NCBI RefSeq assembly: GCF_019145205.1
Contig: NZ_JAHSTT010000013.1
Coordinates: forward strand, 1 to 64,000
From: Pseudomonas khavaziana
GTDB taxonomy: Bacteria; Pseudomonadota; Gammaproteobacteria; Pseudomonadales; Pseudomonadaceae
DNA length: 64,000 nt
Reading direction: 5' to 3'
Below, one piece after another: positions 43,422 through 51,694 of the stretch (positions are counted from its first letter, which is position 1; every line of letters starts with the position of its first letter). Made by a program: the position numbers and the translations under genes. The notes beneath the pieces were generated by a model. The model was not told the origin of the DNA, did no database searches, and saw nothing but the letters and a program-made list of their open reading frames with translations.

Positions 43422-44282
43422 TCAGTTTTTACGGAATACAAAGACCAAACCGACGATGATCAACAGCATCCCCAGCAGGCTCAACAGCGCCAGCCGATTG
43501 CCGAAGATCAAGTAGTCCATCACCGCCGTCACCGCCGGCACCAGGTAGAACAGGCTGGTGACATTCACCAGGTTGCCCCGGGCGATCAGGCGGTACAGCA
43601 ACAGCGTTGCCAGCACTGATACCACCAACCCCATCCACAGCACCGGCAGGTAAAAGCTCGCATTGTGCTCGAAATGGAAGGGCTGGAATGGCACGAACAC
43701 CGCGCATAACAACAGCCCGGCCAGGTATTGCAGCGGCAACGTGCCCAACGGATTGTCGGTAATGCGCTTTTGCATGATCGAGCCCAACGTCATGCTCGCC
43801 AGCGCCAGCAGCCCGAACAGCATCCCGGCCAGGGACATGCCTGCCAGCCCGATACCCTGGTACACCACCATGATCAACCCGGCCAGGCCCAACCCCAGGC
43901 CGAACAACCGGCGCCAGGAGCGCTGGCGTTCGACCAGCACCACGGTGAGGATCGGCTGTACGCCCATGATGGTCGCCATCACCCCAGGCGTGACTTTAAG
44001 GTCCAGGGCCAGCAGATAAAAAATCTGATAGGCCCCCAGCAGCACCAGGCCCGTCGACACCGCATAAAGCATGGGCTTGCCGGGACGTGGCAGCTGCAAC
44101 TTGAGGATTGGCACCAGCACCACCAGCCCGGCCAGGGCGATGGCAAACCGGATCAGCAAAAAGGCAAAGGGGGAAGCATGAGCCAGGCCCAGCTTGGAGA
44201 AAATCGCCCCGCTGCTCCACAGCAGCACAAACAGGCTCGTCGAGGCCGCCGCGGCCAGGGATTGTTTCGAAAGAACAGACAT
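43422..44282 (-). CDS. EamA-family (DMT) permease
   Basis: A 286-aa ten-helix DMT protein, convergent with the EamA gene to its left and only distantly similar to it. The N-terminus LFVLLWSSGAIFSKLGLAHA and FLLIRFAIALAGLVVLVPIL are typical of the first EamA repeat. TPGVMATIMGVQPILTVVLV and YLIFGNRLALLSLLGMLLII end the two repeats. The start MSVLSKQSLAAAAS is the first ATG. The substrate is unknown. Confidence 0.87.
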   Translation of the reverse strand: MSVLSKQSLAAAASTSLFVLLWSSGAIFSKLGLAHASPFAFLLIRFAIALAGLVVLVPILKLQLPRPGKPMLYAVSTGLVLLGAYQIFYLLALDLKVTPGVMATIMGVQPILTVVLVERQRSWRRLFGLGLGLAGLIMVVYQGIGLAGMSLAGMLFGLLALASMTLGSIMQKRITDNPLGTLPLQYLAGLLLCAVFVPFQPFHFEHNASFYLPVLWMGLVVSVLATLLLYRLIARGNLVNVTSLFYLVPAVTAVMDYLIFGNRLALLSLLGMLLIIVGLVFVFRKN

Positions 44283-44709
44283 GAGTTACCACCTGTGATC
44301 AGGCAAAAAAGCCGACTCGGTAAATACCGAATTTCAGTAGGTTTTTTCAGGTAGGCACAGGGCTACAGCGAACAGCTGATCAGCCCGAAATGCCAACACC
44401 CGGCGGTGATACGACTGCGTACACCGGCGTGCTACTGACAGGTGGCGGGTAGTGACTGATCTGCGCAGGCTGCTTGGCGCGGCACGGCACGGCACGACCA
44501 CAGCGTTGACCGCTGAATCGACTACCGCTATGCGCTGGGAAGCTGGCATGTGCTGATCTTTTTTGAAGGGATAAAGACGCGTCGACTATAACTACCCGCA
44601 AACTTACTTGGCAATCCTTTCCCTACAGCCTTTTTGCGTGGAGGAGTTTTCATGCCGCCGGACCAGGCCGCTCGCTATAATGCCGCCCAGTTTTTTCGAA
44701 GGATTTCAC
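44283..44709. other. Gene-free region upstream of the CPBP protease gene
   Basis: About 430 bp. No credible gene was found. It holds three tandem CGGCA units around 44482 (GCGGCACGGCACGGCACGAC) and, near its right end, a TATAAT at 44676-44681, a likely -10 for the next gene. No matching -35 is clear. Confidence 0.45.
44676..44681 (+). promoter_or_regulatory. Consensus -10 box before the CPBP protease gene
   Basis: TATAAT lies 28 bp before the ATG at 44710. There is no recognisable -35 at 17 bp, so activation or a weak promoter is likely. Confidence 0.4.
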
Positions 44710-45501
44710 ATGATTGCCCTGCCCTGGCTGTACCTCACGCTGCTTTCCATTGGCTATGTCGTGGCCTTGCTCTACGGCCAACTGGGCCTGCTGGCAGCGG
44801 TGTCCGTGGCGCTGCTGTTGGTGGCCGGTTACGCCGTACGCCAGCAACGCAACCCCTGGGCCCGCTACCTGGGCCACGGGTTGTTCATCGTCCTGGCCCT
44901 GGGGCTGGCGATGCACTGGCTCCCGGGTTTCTACAACGGTCGGGGCATCGCACCCCAGCGTTTTACCCCTGACGCCGTGCCCTTCTCGATGTACCTGAAC
45001 CAGGACAAACCGCTGATCGGCTTCTGGCTGCTATTGGCCTGCCCATGGATTGTGGCGCGGCGGTCATTGCGCCTGTCGATCTGCGTCACGGCCATGGCCC
45101 TGACCCTGACCGCCATCGCCGCCCTGGGTGGCGCCGCCCTGCTGGGCATGATCAGTTGGGCACCGAAGTGGCCGGACCAGGCGTGGCTGTGGGTGTTGAA
45201 TAACCTGATGCTGGTGACGCTGGTTGAAGAGGCGCTGTTCCGTGGATATATCCAGGGCGGCCTGGGTCAGCGCTTCAAGCACCTGCCCTACGGCGAGAAC
45301 CTCGCGCTGCTGCTGGCCTCGTTGTTATTCGGGCTGGTACACCTGGGCGCAGGTTGGCAGTGGGTGCTGCTGGCGAGTATTGCCGGCGTCGGTTACGGCC
45401 TGGCGTATCGCTTCGGCGGGTTGGGCGCGGCGATTGCCACGCACTTTGGCTTGAATCTGCTTCACTTCGGGCTGTTTACGTATCCGATGCTGGCCGGCTG
45501 A
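44710..45501 (+). CDS. CPBP family intramembrane metalloprotease
   Basis: A 263-aa polytopic protein of the CAAX protease and bacteriocin-processing (CPBP/ABI) family. Motif 1 is TLVEEALFRGYIQG (EExxxR), motif 2 LLFGLVHLG (FxxxH) and motif 3 ATHFGLNLLHF (HxxxN), all intact, near residues 170-255 in membrane helices. This indicates a membrane-embedded glutamic/metal protease. GAAGGA precedes the ATG at 44710, which gives a hydrophobic N-terminal helix. The gene precedes aer. The substrate is unknown. Confidence 0.9.
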   Translation: MIALPWLYLTLLSIGYVVALLYGQLGLLAAVSVALLLVAGYAVRQQRNPWARYLGHGLFIVLALGLAMHWLPGFYNGRGIAPQRFTPDAVPFSMYLNQDKPLIGFWLLLACPWIVARRSLRLSICVTAMALTLTAIAALGGAALLGMISWAPKWPDQAWLWVLNNLMLVTLVEEALFRGYIQGGLGQRFKHLPYGENLALLLASLLFGLVHLGAGWQWVLLASIAGVGYGLAYRFGGLGAAIATHFGLNLLHFGLFTYPMLAG

Positions 45502-45595
45502 GCGTAAATCCGCTCGTCCGGATTGTTGCAAAAATAAGTTAAATAAATGCCCGCCATGGCCGATAACCCCTGAAAGCCTTGCGGATTGAACAATC

Positions 45596-47161
45596 ATGCG
45601 TAATAACCAACCCGTTACCCAGCGCGAACGTACCTTCCCCGCTCAGCAACGGTTGATCTCCACCACAGATGCCAAGGGTGTCATTACCTACTGCAACGAC
45701 GCGTTTGTCGAAATCAGTGGGTTCACCCGCGACGAGCTGACTCGGGCGCCGCACAACCTGGTGCGTCACCCGGATGTGCCGTCGGCGGTGTTCGCGCACA
45801 TGTGGTCAACGCTCAAACAAGGCTTGCCATGGATGGGCATTGTCAAGAATCGCTGCAAGACCGGTGACCACTATTGGGTTAACGCCTATGTGACACCGGT
45901 CTTCGACGGCAACCAGGTGGTCGGCTACGAATCGGTGCGCATCAAGCCCACCGCCGAGCAGATCCGCCGGGCCGAAGCGCTCTATCAACGTATCAACCAA
46001 GGCAAGTCGGCCATTCCCCAGCGGGACAAGTGGCTGCCGGTGCTACAGGACTGGCTGCCATTTATTCTGGTCAGCCAATTGAGCTTCATGATCGGCGCCA
46101 CCCTTACGTCCCAATGGGGCTTCGCCTTGGCGGCGGCGCTGTCGGTGCCGTTGGGCCTGCTGGGCCTGAGCTGGCAGCAGCGCGGCCTCAAGCGTTTGCT
46201 GCGCCTGGCCGAGCAGACTACCTCCGACCCGCTGATCGCACAGATGTACACCGACAGCCGTGGCGCCCAGGCGCGACTGGAGATGTCGATCCTCAGCCAG
46301 GAAGCACGTCTGAAGACCTGTCTTACGCGCTTGCAGGACACCGCCGAACACCTCAACGACCAGGCGGCACGCTCCAACACCCTGGCGCACAACAGCTCCA
46401 GTGGCCTGGAACGCCAGCGTGTGGAGACCGAACAGGTCGCCACTGCGGTCAACCAGATGGCCGCGACCACCCAGGAAGTTGCCAGCCATGTGCAGCGCAC
46501 CGCCGACGCTACCCAGGAAGCCAACCGCCTGACCGGTCGCGGTCGCGATATCGCCGGGGAAACCCGCGAAGCGATCCAGCGGCTGTCGGCGGCCGTGGGC
46601 GAGACTGGGGTAACCGTCACCCAATTGGCCAAGGACAGCGATGAGATCGGCGGCGTGGTCGATGTGATCAAAGGCATCGCCGACCAGACCAACCTGCTGG
46701 CCCTCAACGCCGCCATCGAAGCGGCGCGTGCCGGTGAGATGGGCCGTGGTTTTGCCGTCGTGGCTGACGAAGTGCGCCAGTTGGCCCAGCGGACAGCAGA
46801 GTCCACCGGGCAGATCCATACCCTGATCGCCAAGCTGCAACACACCGCGGCTGCGGCCGTGCAAACCATGGACGCCGGGCATCGCCAGGCTGAAGAAGGT
46901 GTGGCGCGGGTGATGGAAGCGGACCAGGCGTTGGTGGGCATCAGCGAAGCGGTGGCGAATATCACCGACATGACCACCCAAATTGCCGCCGCCACCGAGG
47001 AGCAAAGCTCTGTTGCCGAGGAGATCAGCCGCAATATCAGCACCATTGCGCTGTTGGCCGATCAGACGTCGGAGCAGGCAATGAACTCGGCGCAGTTGAG
47101 TGAAGAGCTGACTCATACCGCCAATACCCAGTATTCGCTGGTAGAGCGCTTCAACCGGTAG
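45596..47161 (+). CDS. aer: Aerotaxis receptor Aer (PAS-containing methyl-accepting protein)
   Basis: A 521-aa chemoreceptor without a periplasmic sensor domain. The N-terminal PAS domain (about 10-120) has STTDAKGVITYCNDAFVEIS and HNLVRHPDVP, typical of the FAD-binding PAS of Aer. It is followed by two short hydrophobic segments (about 155-190; WLPFILVSQLSFMIGATL) and a C-terminal MCP signalling domain with the hairpin tip DQTNLLALNAAIEAARAGE. Aer senses oxygen indirectly by redox state. Its place beside the cbb3 oxidase genes matches P. aeruginosa aer. There is no evident ANR box in the 94 bp before it. Confidence 0.93.
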   Translation: MRNNQPVTQRERTFPAQQRLISTTDAKGVITYCNDAFVEISGFTRDELTRAPHNLVRHPDVPSAVFAHMWSTLKQGLPWMGIVKNRCKTGDHYWVNAYVTPVFDGNQVVGYESVRIKPTAEQIRRAEALYQRINQGKSAIPQRDKWLPVLQDWLPFILVSQLSFMIGATLTSQWGFALAAALSVPLGLLGLSWQQRGLKRLLRLAEQTTSDPLIAQMYTDSRGAQARLEMSILSQEARLKTCLTRLQDTAEHLNDQAARSNTLAHNSSSGLERQRVETEQVATAVNQMAATTQEVASHVQRTADATQEANRLTGRGRDIAGETREAIQRLSAAVGETGVTVTQLAKDSDEIGGVVDVIKGIADQTNLLALNAAIEAARAGEMGRGFAVVADEVRQLAQRTAESTGQIHTLIAKLQHTAAAAVQTMDAGHRQAEEGVARVMEADQALVGISEAVANITDMTTQIAAATEEQSSVAEEISRNISTIALLADQTSEQAMNSAQLSEELTHTANTQYSLVERFNR

Positions 47162-47165
47162 ACCA

Positions 47166-47262
47166 CTGTGGCGAGGGAGCTTGCTCCCGGTGGAGTGCGA
47201 AGCGCTCCCAAGACTTTTGGGGCCGCTGCGCAGCCCAGCGGGAGCAAGCTCCCTCGCCACAG
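47166..47262. repeat. REPIN, class C
   Basis: CTGTGGCGAGGGAGCTTGCT and AGCAAGCTCCCTCGCCACAG are inverted at the ends, with the smaller palindromes GTGCGAAGCGC and GCTGCGCAGC inside. It starts 5 bp after the aer stop and is the same class as the inner part of the 13616 element. Confidence 0.85.
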
Positions 47263-47265
47263 GTT

Positions 47266-47961
47266 TCATTCAAGACTCAGCAAAAAACTCGACACCTGCA
47301 CCGCCGCAGCCTCCAGATGCTGCTCATGGGTAAACCCCGAAGCCTTCAACGGCTTCAGGTCATGGTCCCCTGCCACCAGCCACATCACCTCGATGCCCGG
47401 CGACAAATCATAGCCCTCCACCGCCGCACGATTACCCAGCGCATCGCGCTCACCCTGCACAATCAACGTCGGCGTCTTCAGCCCGGCCAGATGCTCGATC
47501 CGTGGTTTTTCCGGCTTGCCCGCCGCATAAAACGGATACCCCAGGCACACCAAGCCATCGGCCCCCAACTCGTCGGCAACTAAACTCGCCATGCGCCCGC
47601 CCATGGACTTGCCGCCAATCGCCAGTTTCCCAGCGACATGACGTCGCACCTCGGCATAAATCTCGCGCCAGCATTCCAGCAGTTTTGGCGCCGGATTCGG
47701 CGGGCGCTTGCCGCCATCCACACGGCGCTGGGCCATGTACGGGAACTCGAAGCGCAATACGTTCACGCCATGCCCGGCAAGGCGTGCCGCCATGTCGTTC
47801 ATGAATGCCGAGTCCATTGGCGCGCCGGCGCCATGGGCCAGGATCAGGGTGACCGGCTCGCTCGAAGCCGTACCCGTGGCGACATCCCACAGCCAGCCGC
47901 GTTCGCGCACACACTGCGCCCATTGATCCCCGTCAATACTGGCCTTGTGCTCTTTGCCCAT
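47266..47961 (-). CDS. Alpha/beta hydrolase, KANL3/Tex30-like family
   Basis: A 231-aa alpha/beta hydrolase of the KANL3/Tex30 type. The oxyanion-region motif is LILAHGAGAPMDSAFM near residue 42, the nucleophile GGKSMGGRMASLVADEL (GKSMGG) near 120, and the late Asp and His are in GERDALGN and AGDHDLKPL. The start MGKEHKAS is preceded by GAGGC; an extended reading upstream would run across the ccoN promoter. It is divergent from ccoN copy 2, and its 5' end contains an ANR-like box. The function is unknown. Confidence 0.87.
   Translation of the reverse strand: MGKEHKASIDGDQWAQCVRERGWLWDVATGTASSEPVTLILAHGAGAPMDSAFMNDMAARLAGHGVNVLRFEFPYMAQRRVDGGKRPPNPAPKLLECWREIYAEVRRHVAGKLAIGGKSMGGRMASLVADELGADGLVCLGYPFYAAGKPEKPRIEHLAGLKTPTLIVQGERDALGNRAAVEGYDLSPGIEVMWLVAGDHDLKPLKASGFTHEQHLEAAAVQVSSFLLSLE
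47923..47936 (+). promoter_or_regulatory. ANR-like box for ccoN copy 2, inside the hydrolase gene
   Basis: TTGAT-CCCC-GTCAA matches the ANR/FNR consensus TTGATNNNNATCAA at nine of ten fixed positions. It lies 105 bp before ccoN copy 2, within the 5' coding part of the divergent hydrolase gene. A good -10 (TATAAC, 47986-47991) is further away than the usual ANR-dependent -10 would be. Confidence 0.55.
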
Positions 47962-47996
47962 GCTTGCCTCGCTTTTTAGTCTGCCTATAACTCCAG

Positions 47997-48019
47997 CCCA
48001 AGTGCCGCATCTGCTTGGG
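47997..48019 (+). promoter_or_regulatory. Inverted repeat in the ccoN copy 2 leader
   Basis: CCCAAG and CTTGGG flank an 11-nt loop about 21 nt upstream of the ATG. It would form a 6-bp hairpin in the mRNA leader close to the GGGGAA ribosome-binding site. Confidence 0.35.
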
Positions 48020-48040
48020 TTGAACCGTGGATGGGGAACC

Positions 48041-49465
48041 ATGAACACTACTTTAAGTACCGCCTATAACTACAAGGTGGTCCGCCAATTCGCCATTATG
48101 ACGGTGGTGTGGGGCATCGTCGGCATGGGGCTCGGGGTTTTTCTCGCCGCCCAATTGGTTTGGCCTGCGCTCAATTTCGATTTACCTTGGACCAGCTTTG
48201 GAAGACTGCGCCCGTTGCACACCAACGCGGTGATCTTTGCCTTTGGGGGCTGCGCACTGTTTGCCAGCTCGTTCTACTCGGTGCAGCGCACCTGCCAGAC
48301 CCAGCTGTTTGCGCCGAAACTGGCAGCGTTCTGCTTCTGGGGCTGGCAGCTGGTGATCCTGCTGGCCGCGATCAGCTTGCCGCTGGGCTACACCAGCTCC
48401 AAGGAATACGCCGAGCTGGAATGGCCGATCGACATTCTCATCACCATCGTCTGGGTCGCCTACGCCATTGTGTTCTTCGGCACCGTGGCCAAGCGCAACA
48501 CCAAGCATATCTATGTGGGTAACTGGTTCTTCGGCGGGTTTATCCTCACCGTGGCGATCCTGCATATCGTCAACAACCTGGAAATCCCGGTCAGCCTGAC
48601 CAAGTCCTACTCGCTGTATGGCGGGGCGACGGATGCCATGGTGCAGTGGTGGTATGGGCATAACGCTGTGGGCTTTTTCCTCACCGCGGGCTTCCTGGGG
48701 ATGATGTACTACTTCGTGCCCAAGCAGGCCGAACGTCCGGTGTATTCCTATCGCTTGTCCATCGTGCACTTCTGGGCGCTGATCACCCTGTACATCTGGG
48801 CAGGTCCCCACCACTTGCACTACACCGCGCTGCCGGATTGGGCTCAGTCCCTGGGCATGGTGATGTCACTGGTGCTGCTGGCCCCGAGCTGGGGCGGCAT
48901 GATCAACGGCATGATGACCCTCTCGGGCGCCTGGCATAAGCTGCGCAGCGACCCGATCCTGCGCTTCCTGGTGGTGTCCCTGGCGTTCTACGGCATGTCG
49001 ACCTTTGAAGGTCCGATGATGGCGATCAAGACCGTCAACGCCCTCTCCCACTACACCGACTGGACCATCGGCCACGTACACGCCGGCGCGCTGGGCTGGG
49101 TAGCGATGATCTCCATCGGCGCGCTGTACCACATGATCCCGAAAGTCTTCGGTCGCGAGCAGATGTACAGCCTCGGCCTGATCAACGCGCACTTCTGGCT
49201 GGCCACCATCGGCACCGTGCTTTACATCGCCTCGATGTGGGTCAACGGCATCGCCCAGGGCCTGATGTGGCGTGCAGTCAACGAAGACGGCACCTTGACC
49301 TACTCCTTCGTCGAAACCCTGGTGGCCAGCCACCCAGGCTTCATCGTGCGACTGGTGGGCGGTGCGATCTTCCTCACCGGCATGTTGCTGATGGCTTACA
49401 ACACGTGGCGCACCGTGCGTTCGGCGCAACCGGCCGAAGTCACCGCCGCAGCGCAGATGGCCTGA
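48041..49465 (+). CDS. ccoN: cbb3-type cytochrome c oxidase subunit I, copy 2
   Basis: A 474-aa membrane subunit of the heme-copper oxidase superfamily. It holds the b-type haem and the high-spin haem/CuB site. Twelve hydrophobic helices are visible. Ligand histidines lie in segments such as LRPLHTNAVIFAFGG, GHNAVGFFLTAGFLGMMYYF and GPHHLHYTALPDWAQSLGM, and CuB/haem ligands also in VHAGALGWVAMISIGALYHM. The start is at MNTTLSTAYNYK. It is the first gene of ccoNOQP next to aer, which by synteny corresponds to the low-oxygen-induced cco2 operon of P. aeruginosa. Confidence 0.95.
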   Translation: MNTTLSTAYNYKVVRQFAIMTVVWGIVGMGLGVFLAAQLVWPALNFDLPWTSFGRLRPLHTNAVIFAFGGCALFASSFYSVQRTCQTQLFAPKLAAFCFWGWQLVILLAAISLPLGYTSSKEYAELEWPIDILITIVWVAYAIVFFGTVAKRNTKHIYVGNWFFGGFILTVAILHIVNNLEIPVSLTKSYSLYGGATDAMVQWWYGHNAVGFFLTAGFLGMMYYFVPKQAERPVYSYRLSIVHFWALITLYIWAGPHHLHYTALPDWAQSLGMVMSLVLLAPSWGGMINGMMTLSGAWHKLRSDPILRFLVVSLAFYGMSTFEGPMMAIKTVNALSHYTDWTIGHVHAGALGWVAMISIGALYHMIPKVFGREQMYSLGLINAHFWLATIGTVLYIASMWVNGIAQGLMWRAVNEDGTLTYSFVETLVASHPGFIVRLVGGAIFLTGMLLMAYNTWRTVRSAQPAEVTAAAQMA

Positions 49466-49475
49466 GGAGTCGATG

Positions 49476-50084
49476 ATGAAACACGAAACGATTGAAAAGA
49501 ACGTCGGCCTGCTGATGCTGCTGATGGTGCTCGCCGTAAGCATCGGCGGCCTGACCCAGATCGTCCCGCTGTTCTTCCAGGACGTGACCAACAAACCGGT
49601 GGAAGGCATGAAGCCCTACACCGCGTTGCAATTGGAAGGCCGCGACATCTACATCCGCGAAGGCTGCGTGCAGTGCCACTCGCAGATGATCCGCCCGTTC
49701 CGCGCCGAGACCGAACGCTACGGTCACTACTCGGTGGCAGGCGAAAGCGTGTGGGACCACCCGTTCCTGTGGGGCTCCAAGCGCACCGGGCCAGACCTGG
49801 CCCGCGTTGGCGCGCGCTACTCGGACGACTGGCACCGCGCGCACTTGTACAACCCGCGCAACGTGGTACCGGAGTCGAAGATGCCGGCCTATCCATGGCT
49901 GGTCACCGCCGCCGTCGACAGCAGCCATACCGAGACCAAATTGAAGGTGATGCGCACCCTCGGCGTGCCCTACACCGACGACGACATCAATGGCGCCGTC
50001 GCCAGTCTCAAGGGCAAGACCGAGATGGACGCGCTGGTTTCCTACCTGCAAGTGCTCGGCACTGCCATCAAGAGCAAGAGGTGA
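49476..50084 (+). CDS. ccoO: cbb3-type cytochrome c oxidase subunit II, copy 2
   Basis: A 202-aa subunit with a single N-terminal membrane anchor (LLMLLMVLAVSIGGLTQIVP) and one c-type haem motif CVQCHSQMIRPFRAETER, with VVPESKMPAYPWL carrying the axial Met. CcoO passes electrons from CcoP to the CcoN core on the periplasmic side. I use the second of two adjacent ATGs because copy 1 begins MKHE at the homologous place; the first ATG at 49473 is possible. The gap after ccoN is 10 bp. Confidence 0.94.
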   Translation: MKHETIEKNVGLLMLLMVLAVSIGGLTQIVPLFFQDVTNKPVEGMKPYTALQLEGRDIYIREGCVQCHSQMIRPFRAETERYGHYSVAGESVWDHPFLWGSKRTGPDLARVGARYSDDWHRAHLYNPRNVVPESKMPAYPWLVTAAVDSSHTETKLKVMRTLGVPYTDDDINGAVASLKGKTEMDALVSYLQVLGTAIKSKR

Positions 50085-50087
50085 GCC

Positions 50088-50288
50088 ATGGGATTTGAAT
50101 TCGATGCAGGCACCATCCGCGGCCTAGGCACGCTGGTGGTCGCCATCGCCTTTATCGGCCTGTCGCTGTGGGTGTTCAGCCCACGGCGCAAGTCGGAGTT
50201 TGACGATGCGACCATGCTGCCGTTTGCCGATGAACCCTCCCCAACCGACGCTCAAGCAGAGCCAGCAACAAGGAGCACTCGGCCATGA
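50088..50288 (+). CDS. ccoQ: cbb3-type cytochrome oxidase assembly/stability protein CcoQ, copy 2
   Basis: A 66-aa single-span protein: RGLGTLVVAIAFIGLSLWVF followed by SPRRKSEFDDATMLPFADE, a signature shared by both copies. CcoQ stabilises the cbb3 complex. The ATG is 3 bp after the ccoO stop. Its last 4 bp overlap the ccoP start (ATGA). The variable tail (PSPTDAQAEPATR) differs from copy 1. Confidence 0.92.
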   Translation: MGFEFDAGTIRGLGTLVVAIAFIGLSLWVFSPRRKSEFDDATMLPFADEPSPTDAQAEPATRSTRP

Positions 50289-51232
50289 CTACCTTCTGGA
50301 GTACATGGATCTGCGTATTGACCCTCGGCAGCCTGATCGGCCTGACCTGGCTCTTGGTCGGCACCCGCAAGGGCGAGACCAAGGGCAGCGTCGACCAGAC
50401 CATGGGCCACGCCTTCGACGGTATCGAGGAATACGACAACCCGCTGCCCCAGTGGTGGTTCATGTTGTTCGCCGGCACCCTGGTGTTTGCCGTCGGCTAC
50501 CTGATCCTCTACCCGGGCCTGGGCAACTGGAAAGGCGTGTTGCCGGGTTATGAGGACGGCTGGACCCAGACCAAGGAATGGGACAAGGAGATGGCCAAGG
50601 CCGACGCCAAGTTCGGGCCGATCTTCGCCAAATTCGCGGCGATGCCTGTGGAAGAAGTCGCCAAGGACCCGCAAGCGTTGAAGATGGGCGGTCGTCTGTT
50701 CGCCTCCAACTGCGCGGTGTGCCACGGCTCGGATGCCAAGGGCGCCTATGGCTTCCCGAACCTGGCGGACAGTAACTGGCGCTGGGGCGGTTCGGCCGAA
50801 GCGATCAAGGCCACCATCATGGCCGGTCGTCACGCGGCGATGCCGGCCTGGGGTGAAGTGCTGGGTGAGGACGGCGTGAAGAACGTCGCCGCCTATGTGC
50901 GCCACGACCTGGCGAAGCTGCCCTTGCCAGCGGACAACAGCGCTGACCTGGCCGCCGGCCAAGCCGCATTCAGCACCACCTGCGTGGCTTGTCATGGCCC
51001 ACAAGGCCACGGCGTGGAAGCCATGGGCGCGCCGAACCTGACCGAGCCAAGCGGCTTTATCTACGGCACCAGCCTGGCGCAGTTGCAGCAGACCATTCGC
51101 CATGGGCGCCAGGGCCAGATGCCTGCTCAGGAACTGCTGCAAGGTAATGACAAAGTGCATCTGCTGGCGGCGTACGTGTACAGCCTGTCCCACAGCGCTG
51201 ATGGTGCAACGCCAGACAGCCCGACCGAGTAA
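50285..51232 (+). CDS. ccoP: cbb3-type cytochrome c oxidase subunit III, copy 2
   Basis: A 315-aa membrane-anchored diheme cytochrome c. Two N-terminal hydrophobic helices (about 5-25 and 57-80), then two CXXCH motifs: CAVCHGSDAKGAYGFPNL near residue 140 and CVACHGPQGHGVEAMGAPNL near residue 238, with Met ligands in later segments (AAMPAW, GQMPAQ). CcoP receives electrons from soluble cytochromes. It starts within the ccoQ stop (ATGA overlap). No convincing terminator follows; a REPIN lies 36 bp downstream. Confidence 0.95.
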   Translation: MTTFWSTWICVLTLGSLIGLTWLLVGTRKGETKGSVDQTMGHAFDGIEEYDNPLPQWWFMLFAGTLVFAVGYLILYPGLGNWKGVLPGYEDGWTQTKEWDKEMAKADAKFGPIFAKFAAMPVEEVAKDPQALKMGGRLFASNCAVCHGSDAKGAYGFPNLADSNWRWGGSAEAIKATIMAGRHAAMPAWGEVLGEDGVKNVAAYVRHDLAKLPLPADNSADLAAGQAAFSTTCVACHGPQGHGVEAMGAPNLTEPSGFIYGTSLAQLQQTIRHGRQGQMPAQELLQGNDKVHLLAAYVYSLSHSADGATPDSPTE

Positions 51233-51268
51233 CCGCTGCCCCGGCCCGGGGCGGCAACCCGTTTTAGC

Positions 51269-51365
51269 GTAGGAGCGAGCTTGCTCGCGAAGAACTTGAT
51301 AACGCCGCGGTTATCCAGAATGACCGAGGCGCTCTTGAGGACTTCGCGAGCAAGCTCGCTCCTAC
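51269..51365. repeat. Class B REPIN between the two cco operons
   Basis: GTAGGAGCGAGCTTGCTCGC and GCGAGCAAGCTCGCTCCTAC form the ends of a 97-bp element. It probably protects or ends the upstream transcript. Confidence 0.87.
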
Positions 51366-51694
51366 CGTGATCCGATGTTGTTTTCATTTGCGCGACCAAG
51401 TGTCGCACCCTCGCAACACCCAACTTTCCCCCCCTCATATTCGGGTCTACGCTTGTTCCCACAGTGGAGCAATTCTGGCGTAGGCGACGGTATCCGTTGC
51501 GCCCCCTAAAATTCCTGTCCACTTGATCAGCTTTCTATTTCGGATTTAATCCTTACGCCAAACATGGAAAGGGCGCAGAATCTGGCGTGGAACGCATTGA
51601 TACAGGTCAGCCATTGCGTTGCAATGGCCCCTCGCTTTCTACATACTTGCGACCGATTTTACCTATAAAAAAACCTAAACCGTGGAACCTTAGA
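51366..51694. other. Promoter region of ccoNOQP copy 1
   Basis: About 330 bp without a gene. It contains a degenerate ANR-like box at 51597 and AT-rich stretches (TTCTATTTCGGATTTAAT). No perfect sigma-70 pair was found; TTTCTA (51635-51640) is a weak -10 at the right distance from the box. Confidence 0.45.
51597..51610 (+). promoter_or_regulatory. Degenerate ANR-like box before ccoN copy 1
   Basis: TTGAT-ACAG-GTCAG matches the consensus at eight of ten fixed positions, 85 bp before the ATG. P. aeruginosa cco1 is described as largely constitutive, so this may be an evolutionary relic or a weak site. Confidence 0.35.

Noticed and set aside
44634..44972. A 112-codon frame upstream of and overlapping the CPBP protease gene
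   Set aside because: Despite a GGAGG before an internal ATG, it is out of frame with the protease and becomes Arg/Pro-rich shadow after 25 codons.
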